From contig NZ_JAVKDF010000017.1 of assembly GCF_040222385.1 (NCBI RefSeq), positions 248,001-312,000 of the forward strand: a DNA stretch of 64,000 nucleotides. Reading direction: 5' to 3'. The notes below the pieces were generated by a model that searched no databases, had not been told where the DNA came from, and saw only the letters and a list, made by a program, of their open reading frames with translations. A program made the position numbers and the translations under genes. Shown piece by piece: positions 1 to 7,879 of the stretch (the stretch's first letter is position 1; each line of letters starts with the position of its first letter). Source of the DNA: Imperialibacter sp040222385 (GTDB lineage: Bacteria > Bacteroidota > Bacteroidia > Cytophagales > Cyclobacteriaceae).

Positions 1-1176
1 CAGGTCGGAGCTGAACATGATCATAGAGTTGTCGAATACATTGCTCTCACCTTCCTTCATCGATTTCAGCTTTTCGATAAAGTAGGCGTATTGCTCCATG
101 TGCCATTGAGTGATCTTTACATACTGCGCCAGCTTTTTCTCGTCATCCATGTGGTGAGAAATGGAATGGTGGCCGTCGTTTACGCCAGGCAGGAAGGAGA
201 AGTTACGGTTGCTCACCGAGTTGCCAAACAAAAAGGTGCTTACCCGTGAGGCGTCGCTCCAGAATGCCAGAGCCATGATATCGAGCATCATGCGGGTCTT
301 TTCGGTCACGTCCACTCCGCTGCGCACCTCGGCATACTCTTCAATGTTCTGATTCAGGCGAATCAGTTCCTTTTTAACGTCACCAGTCAGGTTGGCTGCA
401 AACTTTTCCTGATTGGCTCCGTCGGAAATTCTTTTTTCCAGGCTGTAAACAGAATCCAGGTATTCCGTCAACTTATCCTGATCTGACCTTCCCAGGTTTC
501 TCTTGAGACTTTTGGCATCATCCAGCACGGCGTCGAGCACACTTTGCTTCCACGGATCGTTCTTGATTTTTGCCCCGGGAACATACCTCCCAAACAACCT
601 GTCGAAAGCCATCTTTGGGTCGATCTCCTTGGTTAGCGGTTGCGTGGCAGTTTTCCAGGAGATACTTGAGGCGTACAATCTCGTCAGCCCTACGTTAATG
701 TCCACGCCTGTAGCAATGCGATCCAGGCCATATTCTAATGAAGGAAACAAGGTGTCTCCGCCCACGTGATTGGCGATGACCTGATCGATAGAAACCCCTC
801 CGCTGTTGATATTGTCACCGGTAGTCTGCCGGATTCTTGTGGAAGTAAGAAGGTTGGCGGTTTTGGTGTAGTGACCGTCAGCAGTCCTGAGCGAATTCAT
901 ATTCATCAGCTCGCCCAGCACGAGGAAATCATCTTGCAGGTGCTTAAGCGGCAGTAGCTGTTGGGTAAACTCATAACCCCGGCCAACGGTAGCCGGTGTC
1001 CAGTGATGAGGATGGACGCCGTTTGGCATCACAATAAAGGCTGTTCTCAGCGGGGACTTAGACGGAACCGGGGAACTTAGGCCGGGAAGCGCCATGGCGT
1101 CGAGAAAAGGCAAGGCCATGCAGGCACCCACCCCTTTTAGCATTCGTCTTCTGGATATTTGCCACTTCTTGCTCAT
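1..1176 (-). CDS. DUF1552 domain secreted protein (3' truncated by window edge)
   Basis: The reading frame starts at the ATG at 1176 and runs off the left edge after 392 codons, so the C-terminus (probably a few tens of residues) is missing. The N-terminus SRRRMLKGVG followed by a hydrophobic stretch is a Tat-type twin-arginine signal. The body fits the DUF1552 family, found in Planctomycetes, Verrucomicrobia and some Bacteroidota beside DUF1592 proteins; the function of the family is unknown. The ATG overlaps the TGA of the upstream DUF1592 gene (ATGA), so the two are translationally coupled and probably act together outside the cytoplasm. Family assignment is from recognition, not from a search. 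Confidence 0.85.
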   Translation of the reverse strand, partial: MSKKWQISRRRMLKGVGACMALPFLDAMALPGLSSPVPSKSPLRTAFIVMPNGVHPHHWTPATVGRGYEFTQQLLPLKHLQDDFLVLGELMNMNSLRTADGHYTKTANLLTSTRIRQTTGDNINSGGVSIDQVIANHVGGDTLFPSLEYGLDRIATGVDINVGLTRLYASSISWKTATQPLTKEIDPKMAFDRLFGRYVPGAKIKNDPWKQSVLDAVLDDAKSLKRNLGRSDQDKLTEYLDSVYSLEKRISDGANQEKFAANLTGDVKKELIRLNQNIEEYAEVRSGVDVTEKTRMMLDIMALAFWSDASRVSTFLFGNSVSNRNFSFLPGVNDGHHSISHHMDDEKKLAQYVKITQWHMEQYAYFIEKLKSMKEGESNVFDNSMIMFSSDL

Positions 1177-3143
1177 AATACTTCATTTATCTTGTCCCTG
1201 AAATCATTGATTTTCATTCTGAAAGGATAGCTTTTCACCAATTCAACAATAAATGGGTCAGGGTTAAAATTATTTTCTAATAGAGCTGTTTCCAGCTTGC
1301 GAAGCGCTGGCTCGTCTGTAAAAATAGTACCACGACCTAAAGCATACGAAAGCACTTTTGTCGCCAGGTTTCTCGCTATTTTTTCTTTTTCGTCCATCAG
1401 CAGCACCTTTAACTCAGCAGGGCCATTGAACTCTCTCCCATCAGCCAAAGTACCTGAGGCATCAATAGCGGCCTTGCCGTAGCTGTCTCTCCACCGGCCC
1501 GTAGCATCAAAGTTCTCCAAGCCCAGGCCCAGCGGATCCATTTTCTGGTGGCAGCTAAAACATCCGGGACTCGAACGATGCCTCTCCAGTAGTTTTCTAA
1601 GGCCCAGTTCGCTATGTGCGCCTTCATCTTCTACCAACTCAGCCACTTCTGGTGGTGGTGGTGGTGGTGAAATACCCATGATTTGCTCCATCACATATTT
1701 CCCTCTCAGCACGGGGCTTGTGCGCACAGGTAGTGAAGAAACGGTCAACACACTGCCCATGCCCATCACGCCCCCTCTGTTGGCATTAGCCAAAAGCACC
1801 TTTTTGTATTCGTTGGTGAAGTCGCCCTCCACACCATAGAAATCCGCAAGCTTCTGGTTCAGGAAGGTGTAATTGCTGTTGACCAGCTCCATCATGTTCT
1901 TGCTGTCAGTCAGCACATAATAGAAGTACTCCACGGTCTCCCGGTAAAGCGCCTCCCGAAGGGGCATGTCGAAGTCAGGGAATTTCTCGGGATCTACTAT
2001 AGGCTGTGTATCAAGTAGCTTGTTTATACCCAGCCATTGTGTAGAGAAGCTTTCTGCAAATCGCTTAGCCTTTGGATCGGCCAGCATCCGTTTCACCTGC
2101 CCCTCCAGCACCAACGTGTCCTGCAGCTTGCCCAGGTAGGCCAGGCTGAATAGCTCATCGTCAGGCATGCTTGACCACAAGAAATAAGAAAGCCTGGAGG
2201 CCATCTCAAAATCGCTGAGGTAATAGGCTTTACTGTTTGGTGGTTCTTCTTCTGTTCGGTAAAGAAAATTCGGTGACACTAACACCATCTTGTACACCTG
2301 GGCGATGCTTTGGTCAAACCTCTGAGGGTTATCAAGCGTGTCCATGCCCTGGTACACCTGGGTGAACAAAGTGCCCAATCTGGCTTTCTCGTCATCTTTC
2401 AAAAACCTTCGGTAGGCTTTGGTAGCAAATGGGAAAATGGTTTTTTCGGCCGCCAGTTGTGCATGAGTCATGCTACTATAAGAGTCGGCGAAAAGAGATT
2501 TCACCCACACAGTTAGCCTGGTCAGCCATGAGGGGTCATATTCCTCCGGCGCTATGTTTCTCCACAATTGTTCGTTTTCCGCCACCCCTTGAAGAATAAG
2601 GTCTGCTGCGTCGTAATACCTTTCCAGTTTCAGGGGCGTGATGAAAAGTGAGCCTCCCTGATTGTCGAAGCCACCACCACCGGAACCATCGGAGGGGAAA
2701 TAGCTTCGGGCATCAAAGTCATATCCTGTCAAATCTTTGATAGTGTACTGATACTCAGTGTGGCTGAGACGCCGGATGACAATTTGACCAGGCACGTGCT
2801 CTTTGAGCGAGCTCTGAAGAATGCCATTAATGCCATCTACCAGCAGGCGATAGTCTTCGTCGGAAAGAGGTGACTTTGACTTGGGCGGCATGTCGCGGCT
2901 CTCGATTTGTTCAAGTACCTTGAGCCAAAAGGCACCATCTTTGACTACCCTGGCCTTTTCTTTGTAATTATCAAGGTTGACATTGGCCTTGGGCATGTTC
3001 GTGTTGTGGCATTCGAAACACTTCTGCGAGAGCAGAGGCCTGATCTCGGTATCGTAATCATATAGCTCCTGAGCTGAGGCTTTTGTTGTAAAAACGCTCA
3101 GCAAAATCGCCAGGCAAAAGCATATAAATTGAAGGTGTCTCAT
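1173..3143 (-). CDS. DUF1592/DUF1588/DUF1585 protein with planctomycete-type cytochrome c motif
   Basis: 656 residues with a Sec signal peptide (about 1-24). A CFECH heme-c motif sits at about residues 42-46 in the N-terminal planctomycete-type cytochrome (PSCyt1-like) region. DUF1587, DUF1592, DUF1588 and DUF1585 segments follow. The DUF1588 part has a second CxxCH (CFSCH, about residue 525) and the family's polyproline run (GISPPPPPPEV). Such proteins are thought to be periplasmic or surface redox proteins, often in polysaccharide-degradation loci, but no reaction is established. It is the first gene of a two-gene operon with the DUF1552 gene and overlaps it by 4 bp. The stop at 1173-1175 and the start at 3143 are clear. 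Confidence 0.9.
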   Translation of the reverse strand: MRHLQFICFCLAILLSVFTTKASAQELYDYDTEIRPLLSQKCFECHNTNMPKANVNLDNYKEKARVVKDGAFWLKVLEQIESRDMPPKSKSPLSDEDYRLLVDGINGILQSSLKEHVPGQIVIRRLSHTEYQYTIKDLTGYDFDARSYFPSDGSGGGGFDNQGGSLFITPLKLERYYDAADLILQGVAENEQLWRNIAPEEYDPSWLTRLTVWVKSLFADSYSSMTHAQLAAEKTIFPFATKAYRRFLKDDEKARLGTLFTQVYQGMDTLDNPQRFDQSIAQVYKMVLVSPNFLYRTEEEPPNSKAYYLSDFEMASRLSYFLWSSMPDDELFSLAYLGKLQDTLVLEGQVKRMLADPKAKRFAESFSTQWLGINKLLDTQPIVDPEKFPDFDMPLREALYRETVEYFYYVLTDSKNMMELVNSNYTFLNQKLADFYGVEGDFTNEYKKVLLANANRGGVMGMGSVLTVSSLPVRTSPVLRGKYVMEQIMGISPPPPPPEVAELVEDEGAHSELGLRKLLERHRSSPGCFSCHQKMDPLGLGLENFDATGRWRDSYGKAAIDASGTLADGREFNGPAELKVLLMDEKEKIARNLATKVLSYALGRGTIFTDEPALRKLETALLENNFNPDPFIVELVKSYPFRMKINDFRDKINEVL

Positions 3144-3297
3144 AAAGATTTTGCAGGTGCTGGCAGCGAATGTTCCCGCACAAATTCACAGCAGATATGA
3201 ATTTAGGAATTTTCTGCTCTGCAAACGATCTAGATCAGAGGGGGGGTTAAAAAATTATGTGTTCGGAGGAATGGAGTGATTGAGAATAGCCCCATCC

Positions 3298-4674
3298 TCA
3301 ATATTCAACCACCGCCTCCACCCTTTTGGTTTCCAGGTAGTGGTAAATCAGGCGGTTGACCTCTCTATTTGGTTTCTTTGGTTGAATGCAGTCCCTGATC
3401 AGGTCGGGGCTATTGCCCAGCAGGTCGGCGTCGGCATAACCAAAGCCTTTGTAGTTGCCATTTTCGATGCAAATAATTGTCTTCTCCTCCGTATGGCGGC
3501 CTTTGTCAAAAATAAAGCAGTTGGGATGCTTGAATTGCCATGAGCGCATCGCCAAAGTCGCTCGCTCATTATAAATATCACTTTCCTCCTTGCCAACGCA
3601 GGCCCCTTGACATGACTGCAAGCTATAATCAAAGCAACCCCGCTCCGGGGTCATTTGCCTTTCCAAGCCTGCAATATGAGCGCATAGCTGAAAACGTTTG
3701 ACCAATCGCCTTAACACTTTCAACGATTCGTCCTCGGAGGAGCAAACCACAAATGGTTCTGCTTTCCCATCAATCTTCCCTACTTTAAAATGGATATAGC
3801 CATCGATATGGAGGTCGGCAAAAAGGCCATACCTATAGGAGTTCCGCAACTGCATCCTATTGTACACAGGCTGCACTTTCTTAATTTCCTCGCTCTCCAG
3901 CAAAAGCGCCACCAGCTCATTGCCCGTCTCTTCAAAAGTGACCGAAGCTGCTTTACTTTTCAGTTCTCTGCCTTTCAAGCCAGCCGGCTTCTTCAGGTGT
4001 TGCGTAACCCGGCTTTTGATGTTCTTGCTTTTGCCTATATAAATCACCTCACCGGCCTGGTTATGGAAGTAGTAGACGCCTGGGTTTTCTGGCAAGCTGG
4101 AAATTTCCTCCCAGGTTAGGAACTCGTTGACCTTGCCAATGCCCACTCCGGCCTCTAAAAATTTGTTGAAAACCGTTCCATTATCGGTCTGAAGCAAAAT
4201 CTCAATCAGCTTTACTGTAGCGAAGGCGTCGCCTCCAGCCCTGTGCCTGTTCTCTATCTCTATACCAAGGCTCTTGCATAAGTTGCCAAGGCTGTAGCTC
4301 GATTTGCCAGGCAATATCTTCCGGCTGAGCTTAACTGTGCAAAGAGTGTCCCGCTTAAATTCATACCCCAGGCGCTTAAACTCATGCCTCACAAATCCGT
4401 AATCGAAATTAACGTTGTGTGCGACAAATATTTTGCCTTCGGTGATCTCAACAATCTTCTTTGCCACCTCAAAAAATCTGGGCGCATCTTCAACCATGTC
4501 ATTGGTAATACCAGTGAGTTTGGTGATGAAGGGGGGGATATTGCACTCGGGGTTAATCAGCGTCGTAAACTCGTCTACGACCTGAGCGCCATCATGGATG
4601 TAAATGGCAATTTCCGTGATTTTAGAAAACTGCGCATTGCCCCCCGTGGTCTCAATATCTATGATGGCATACAT
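3298..4674 (-). CDS. DnaQ-like 3'-5' exonuclease fused to GIY-YIG (UvrC/Cho-type) nuclease
   Basis: 458 residues. Residues 1-165 form a DEDDh exonuclease: Exo I DIETTGG (D6, E8), Exo II AHNVNFDYG (D91) and Exo III HRAGGDAF (H144, D149). A GIY-YIG nuclease follows at about 195-280: GVYYF near 199, YIGKSK near 212-217, then an Arg helix. The C-terminal 180 residues contain a Cys-rich segment (CFDYSLQSCQGAC) like that next to the nuclease domain of UvrC. Proteins of this kind resemble the epsilon subunit joined to the UvrC/Cho N-terminus. A role in repair-linked incision and trimming is inferred; the partner is unknown. It is monocistronic and divergent from the MarR gene at 4917. Confidence 0.9.
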   Translation of the reverse strand: MYAIIDIETTGGNAQFSKITEIAIYIHDGAQVVDEFTTLINPECNIPPFITKLTGITNDMVEDAPRFFEVAKKIVEITEGKIFVAHNVNFDYGFVRHEFKRLGYEFKRDTLCTVKLSRKILPGKSSYSLGNLCKSLGIEIENRHRAGGDAFATVKLIEILLQTDNGTVFNKFLEAGVGIGKVNEFLTWEEISSLPENPGVYYFHNQAGEVIYIGKSKNIKSRVTQHLKKPAGLKGRELKSKAASVTFEETGNELVALLLESEEIKKVQPVYNRMQLRNSYRYGLFADLHIDGYIHFKVGKIDGKAEPFVVCSSEDESLKVLRRLVKRFQLCAHIAGLERQMTPERGCFDYSLQSCQGACVGKEESDIYNERATLAMRSWQFKHPNCFIFDKGRHTEEKTIICIENGNYKGFGYADADLLGNSPDLIRDCIQPKKPNREVNRLIYHYLETKRVEAVVEY

Positions 4675-4870
4675 ACACTCAAATATGTGAAGTTTTTTCG
4701 GCTTTCTGAAGCTGTGGGAAAGTCAGTGGATAACAAAAGGCCGTAATAAGGCATTCCGGCCCAGGCAATTTTTTTCATTTGGCCTGTCAACCAGCGTCGT
4801 CTAAATCGTTTGCGTAATTTTTTTTGTAAAAACTGGAAACTTTCCGAAGCCTACTTCGTTTCTTTGCATA

Positions 4871-4894
4871 TTAGTTCGTTTGAAACCGAACTAA
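4871..4894. promoter_or_regulatory. 24-bp palindromic operator upstream of the MarR-like gene
   Basis: TTAGTTCG at 4871-4878 and CGAACTAA at 4887-4894 are perfect 8-bp inverted arms around an 8-bp spacer, 22 bp before the MarR-like start codon. A second copy with the same geometry lies before tolC at 5389-5412 (18 of 24 positions identical). Repetition at both promoters of the locus supports an operator for the adjacent MarR-like regulator; binding itself is inferred. Confidence 0.6.
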
Positions 4895-4916
4895 ATAAAC
4901 TAAATTTTTAGCACCC

Positions 4917-5375
4917 ATGAACGAAAAGGCCAGAGTTGATTATGTTGAGAAAGTCGGCGTGTTCTTTGAGCAGAACGGGTACCCCCCAGTGGCGGGAAGG
5001 CTCATTGGGTATCTGATGACCTCCAACGAGAAAGGAAGAACCTTTTACGAAATTCATCAATTCGTGAACGCCAGCAAAAGCTCTGTAAGTACTGCGCTCA
5101 ATAAGCTTGTTGAAAAGGGATTGGTTAAATATCTGACCATTTCAGGAGACAGAAAAAGATACTTCTTTCTTGACCTTAAACCATGGATTAGTAAGACTAA
5201 AGAGAGAGCAGAGTTCTTTTCTTCATTCGCCTCACTGATCAGCGACTGCGTAGCACTCAGAGGTGACAAAGAGTCGGAATTTACCCAAGACCTGGTGAAG
5301 CTGGAAGCGTTCCACAAATACCTGGCCGAGGAAATGCCAAAGATTATTGACAAGTGGGAAAAAATGCATTTGTAA
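4917..5375 (+). CDS. MarR/GbsR-like winged-helix transcriptional regulator
   Basis: 152 residues. A winged helix-turn-helix spans roughly residues 25-90: a predicted recognition helix around NASKSSVSTALNKLVEKGLV, followed by a wing (ISGDRKRYFFL) and a C-terminal helical dimerisation part. The fold and length fit the GbsR/MarR branch often found next to efflux pumps in Bacteroidota. The gene lies 46 bp upstream of tolC and points the same way. Matched palindromes lie before its own start and before tolC, which suggests autoregulation and control of the pump operon, most likely as a repressor. The ligand cannot be told from sequence. Confidence 0.85.
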   Translation: MNEKARVDYVEKVGVFFEQNGYPPVAGRLIGYLMTSNEKGRTFYEIHQFVNASKSSVSTALNKLVEKGLVKYLTISGDRKRYFFLDLKPWISKTKERAEFFSSFASLISDCVALRGDKESEFTQDLVKLEAFHKYLAEEMPKIIDKWEKMHL

Positions 5376-5388
5376 AAATTTTATATAG

Positions 5389-5412
5389 TTAGTTCTCTTA
5401 AAATCGAACCAA
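5389..5412. promoter_or_regulatory. second 24-bp operator-like palindrome, upstream of tolC
   Basis: TTAGTTC at 5389-5395 and GAACCAA at 5406-5412 form inverted arms with one mismatch. The total length is 24 bp, the same as the palindrome at 4871-4894. It lies 9 bp before the tolC ATG, so a bound regulator could block transcription or initiation. The functional call is inferred from the paired occurrence. Confidence 0.55.
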
Positions 5413-5421
5413 ACGAATCAA

Positions 5422-6792
5422 ATGAAAGAAATAATAATGTGTGTGGGGTTAGCAGCTGTCAGTTTGTCTGCACAACCAGTACTGGCACAAGAAGCTGCGT
5501 CGGATGGAAATTATAGCCTGCAGGAAATACTTGGGCTGGCGCTTGAGCACCATGTAGATATACGGAAAGCAGATCTCAGCATTTTGGAAGGTCAGCAAAA
5601 AGTAAGAGAGGTGAAGGCTCAAGCATTGCCACAACTCAATGGCAACGCCAACCTAACCGACAACTTATTATTGCCTGTCCTTATTTTGCCGGGTGAATTT
5701 ACCGGCAATCCCGGCACGGTGTCGCAGGTTCGAATTGGTACACAATACAATTTTGCTGCCTCAGCTTCAGCGTCCCAGCAAATATTTAACCAGTCGGTGT
5801 TCACCGGACTTCAGGCAGCCAAGGCCAGCGAAGAGTTTTATGAGCTGAGCAAGTCACTTACTGAGGAGCAGGTGATTGAGCAGGTAGCCTCGCTTTACTA
5901 TCAGGTGCTCATTACCCAGCATCAGTTAGAGCAGATGGAAAGTACATTACAAAAGCTGGAAGAAAATGTGAGGCTGATAGCGTTGCAGGTCGATGCGGGC
6001 TTTGTAAAGAAAACTGATTTGAGTCGCCTGAAGGTAAGTCAGACCAACCTGAGAACGCAGGCTCAGGGCATCAGCGATGGCCTGTCGCAACAAAAGAATT
6101 TACTAAAGTATTACACTGGCATTCCGCTTGAGCAGGATGTTAGTTTGGAAGGATTAAACCCAGCTGAAATGCCCGGTCAGGTTCAGTTAGCTGACAATTC
6201 GGAAGTAACTAACCTGACCTCCTACCGCCTGCTCGATGCACAGCAACACTTGTACAGCCTGGAAGAAAAAAGCTTCAAGTCGGGCTACTTCCCTACTCTG
6301 GCGCTGACAGCCCAGTATGCCTACAACGGCGTGGGCAACAACTTTGACTACTTCAAGTCGAAAGAAAACAGCACACTGAACTGGTACGACAATGCATCAA
6401 TCGGGCTTCAACTGAGCATCCCTATTTTCGATGGGTTTAGAAAGGATGCCCAAATTCAACAGTCAAAAATTCATCTGCTGAAAGTACAGGAAGACAAGAG
6501 GTCAACAGAAAAAATGTTGAACCTGCAAAGAGCCAACGCTTTGAACACCATCCGAACAAGCAGAGAAAGCCTGTTTGCTCAGCAGGAAAATGTAAAACTG
6601 GCACAGGAGGTTTACAATGAAGGCCAGCAGACTTATAGCGAAGGAGTTACTTCGCTGTCAGATCTGCTAGATGCCGAGACAGCACTCACAGACGCTCAGC
6701 TAGGCTATGCATCTGCCCTTTTACAATACAGATTATCAGAACTCCAACTCCTCAAGTCAGAAGGAAATATCAAATCATTAGTCAATCAATAA
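5422..6792 (+). CDS. TolC-family outer membrane efflux protein
   Basis: 456 residues with a Sec signal peptide (cleavage likely after VLAQ, about residue 23). Two OEP-type repeats follow, rich in long amphipathic helices and Ala/Gln/Leu heptads, with strand segments such as LALTAQYAYNG between them, as expected for the alpha-barrel/beta-barrel channel of TolC. It is the first gene of the efflux operon and is followed after 16 bp by the membrane fusion gene. It provides the outer-membrane exit duct for the RND pump encoded downstream. The palindrome at 5389 immediately upstream points to control by the preceding MarR-like protein. Confidence 0.92.
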   Translation: MKEIIMCVGLAAVSLSAQPVLAQEAASDGNYSLQEILGLALEHHVDIRKADLSILEGQQKVREVKAQALPQLNGNANLTDNLLLPVLILPGEFTGNPGTVSQVRIGTQYNFAASASASQQIFNQSVFTGLQAAKASEEFYELSKSLTEEQVIEQVASLYYQVLITQHQLEQMESTLQKLEENVRLIALQVDAGFVKKTDLSRLKVSQTNLRTQAQGISDGLSQQKNLLKYYTGIPLEQDVSLEGLNPAEMPGQVQLADNSEVTNLTSYRLLDAQQHLYSLEEKSFKSGYFPTLALTAQYAYNGVGNNFDYFKSKENSTLNWYDNASIGLQLSIPIFDGFRKDAQIQQSKIHLLKVQEDKRSTEKMLNLQRANALNTIRTSRESLFAQQENVKLAQEVYNEGQQTYSEGVTSLSDLLDAETALTDAQLGYASALLQYRLSELQLLKSEGNIKSLVNQ

Positions 6793-6808
6793 CACATCGA
6801 CAAAGAAG

Positions 6809-7867
6809 ATGAAAAAGATCATTATAAATATAGTAGTAGTGCTTGCCATCATTGGCGGTATTGTGTGGGTGCTGAAAGGCAACAAGGAAGAGGCCGCCGC
6901 ATTAACCAGCCTGGCTCAGCAATCGAACGGCTACGTCGCCGTGAGGGTGGAAAAAGCTAAAATGGAGTCGCTGAAAGATGGCTTTGCTGCCTTCGGAAAT
7001 TTTGAACCGACGAGAGAGCTAACCTTTGTTTCTGAAATTTCGGGCAGGGTAGTTTCGATCAATGCTGAGAAGGGGGACAAAATTTCTAAGTCTCAAACAA
7101 TGGCAACGCTTGATCATGAGCTCCTTCAAAACGAGGTAGTTGCTACAGAAGCGGCGTTCAAAAAGATTAGAGCTGATCTTGAAAAGTACGAAAAACTAGC
7201 CGAGGGCGGTGCCATCACCTCTCAGCAACTGGAAGATGCCAAGCTTGGCTACACCAACGCTGACATAAGGCTCAAAAATGCGAAGAGGAAACTGCAAGAC
7301 TCGAGCATCAAAGCGCCGTTCGCAGGCACCGTGAATGCCCGTTACATCGAAGTAGGCTCCTATCTGAACGCCGGCGCCAAAATGTTTGACATTGTTGACG
7401 TGAGCAAGCTGAAGCTGATGGTAAAGGTAACTGAAGCTCAAGTCTTTAAAATAAAGAAAGGTATGCCCGTGACTGTTTCGTCCGACATCCTTCCCAATAA
7501 GACATTTGAAGGGAAAGTGGCTTTCATTGGTGTGAAGGCAGACGCAAGCTTGAACTACCCTGTGGAAGTAGAGGTCAACAATTCAACTGAACAACTGAAA
7601 GCTGGCATGTATGCACAGGTGCAATTTGGCACAGGAGATGTGACTCCCCAGCTTACTGTAACCAGAAATGCAATCATTGGCAGTCTTGACCACGCCCAGG
7701 TGTATGTGAATGAGAGCAACAAGGCTGTGCTAAGGTCTGTGACCACTGGAAGCTCGGTGGGCGAAAGGGTAGCTATTGTAGCGGGTTTGAAAGAAGGTGA
7801 ATCAGTTATCACCAGTGGTCAGATCAACCTGAGCAATGGTGATGTCATTGAAGTACTTCAAAACTAA
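6809..7867 (+). CDS. RND efflux periplasmic adaptor (membrane fusion protein)
   Basis: 352 residues. An N-terminal membrane anchor (KKIIINIVVVLAIIGGIVWVL) precedes the lipoyl/barrel-sandwich hybrid, split by a helical hairpin (about residues 90-150). Then come a beta-barrel domain and a membrane-proximal domain ending in LKEGESVITSGQ, the usual C-terminal signature of HlyD/AcrA-type adaptors. It links the inner-membrane RND transporter to the TolC duct. It sits between tolC (16 bp upstream) and the RND gene (12 bp downstream) in one transcription unit. Its length is typical for Bacteroidota adaptors. Confidence 0.92.
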   Translation: MKKIIINIVVVLAIIGGIVWVLKGNKEEAAALTSLAQQSNGYVAVRVEKAKMESLKDGFAAFGNFEPTRELTFVSEISGRVVSINAEKGDKISKSQTMATLDHELLQNEVVATEAAFKKIRADLEKYEKLAEGGAITSQQLEDAKLGYTNADIRLKNAKRKLQDSSIKAPFAGTVNARYIEVGSYLNAGAKMFDIVDVSKLKLMVKVTEAQVFKIKKGMPVTVSSDILPNKTFEGKVAFIGVKADASLNYPVEVEVNNSTEQLKAGMYAQVQFGTGDVTPQLTVTRNAIIGSLDHAQVYVNESNKAVLRSVTTGSSVGERVAIVAGLKEGESVITSGQINLSNGDVIEVLQN

Positions 7868-7879
7868 GCACCGGCAATC

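Noticed and set aside
1651..1668. six tandem GGT units, possible phase-variable repeat
   Set aside because: The repeat is in frame (trinucleotide) and encodes the polyproline motif that is characteristic of DUF1588 proteins, so slippage would not switch the gene off.
3240..3246. run of seven G before the exonuclease gene's 3' end
   Set aside because: It lies between two gene ends with no promoter or start near it; a homopolymer of this length alone does not support phase variation.
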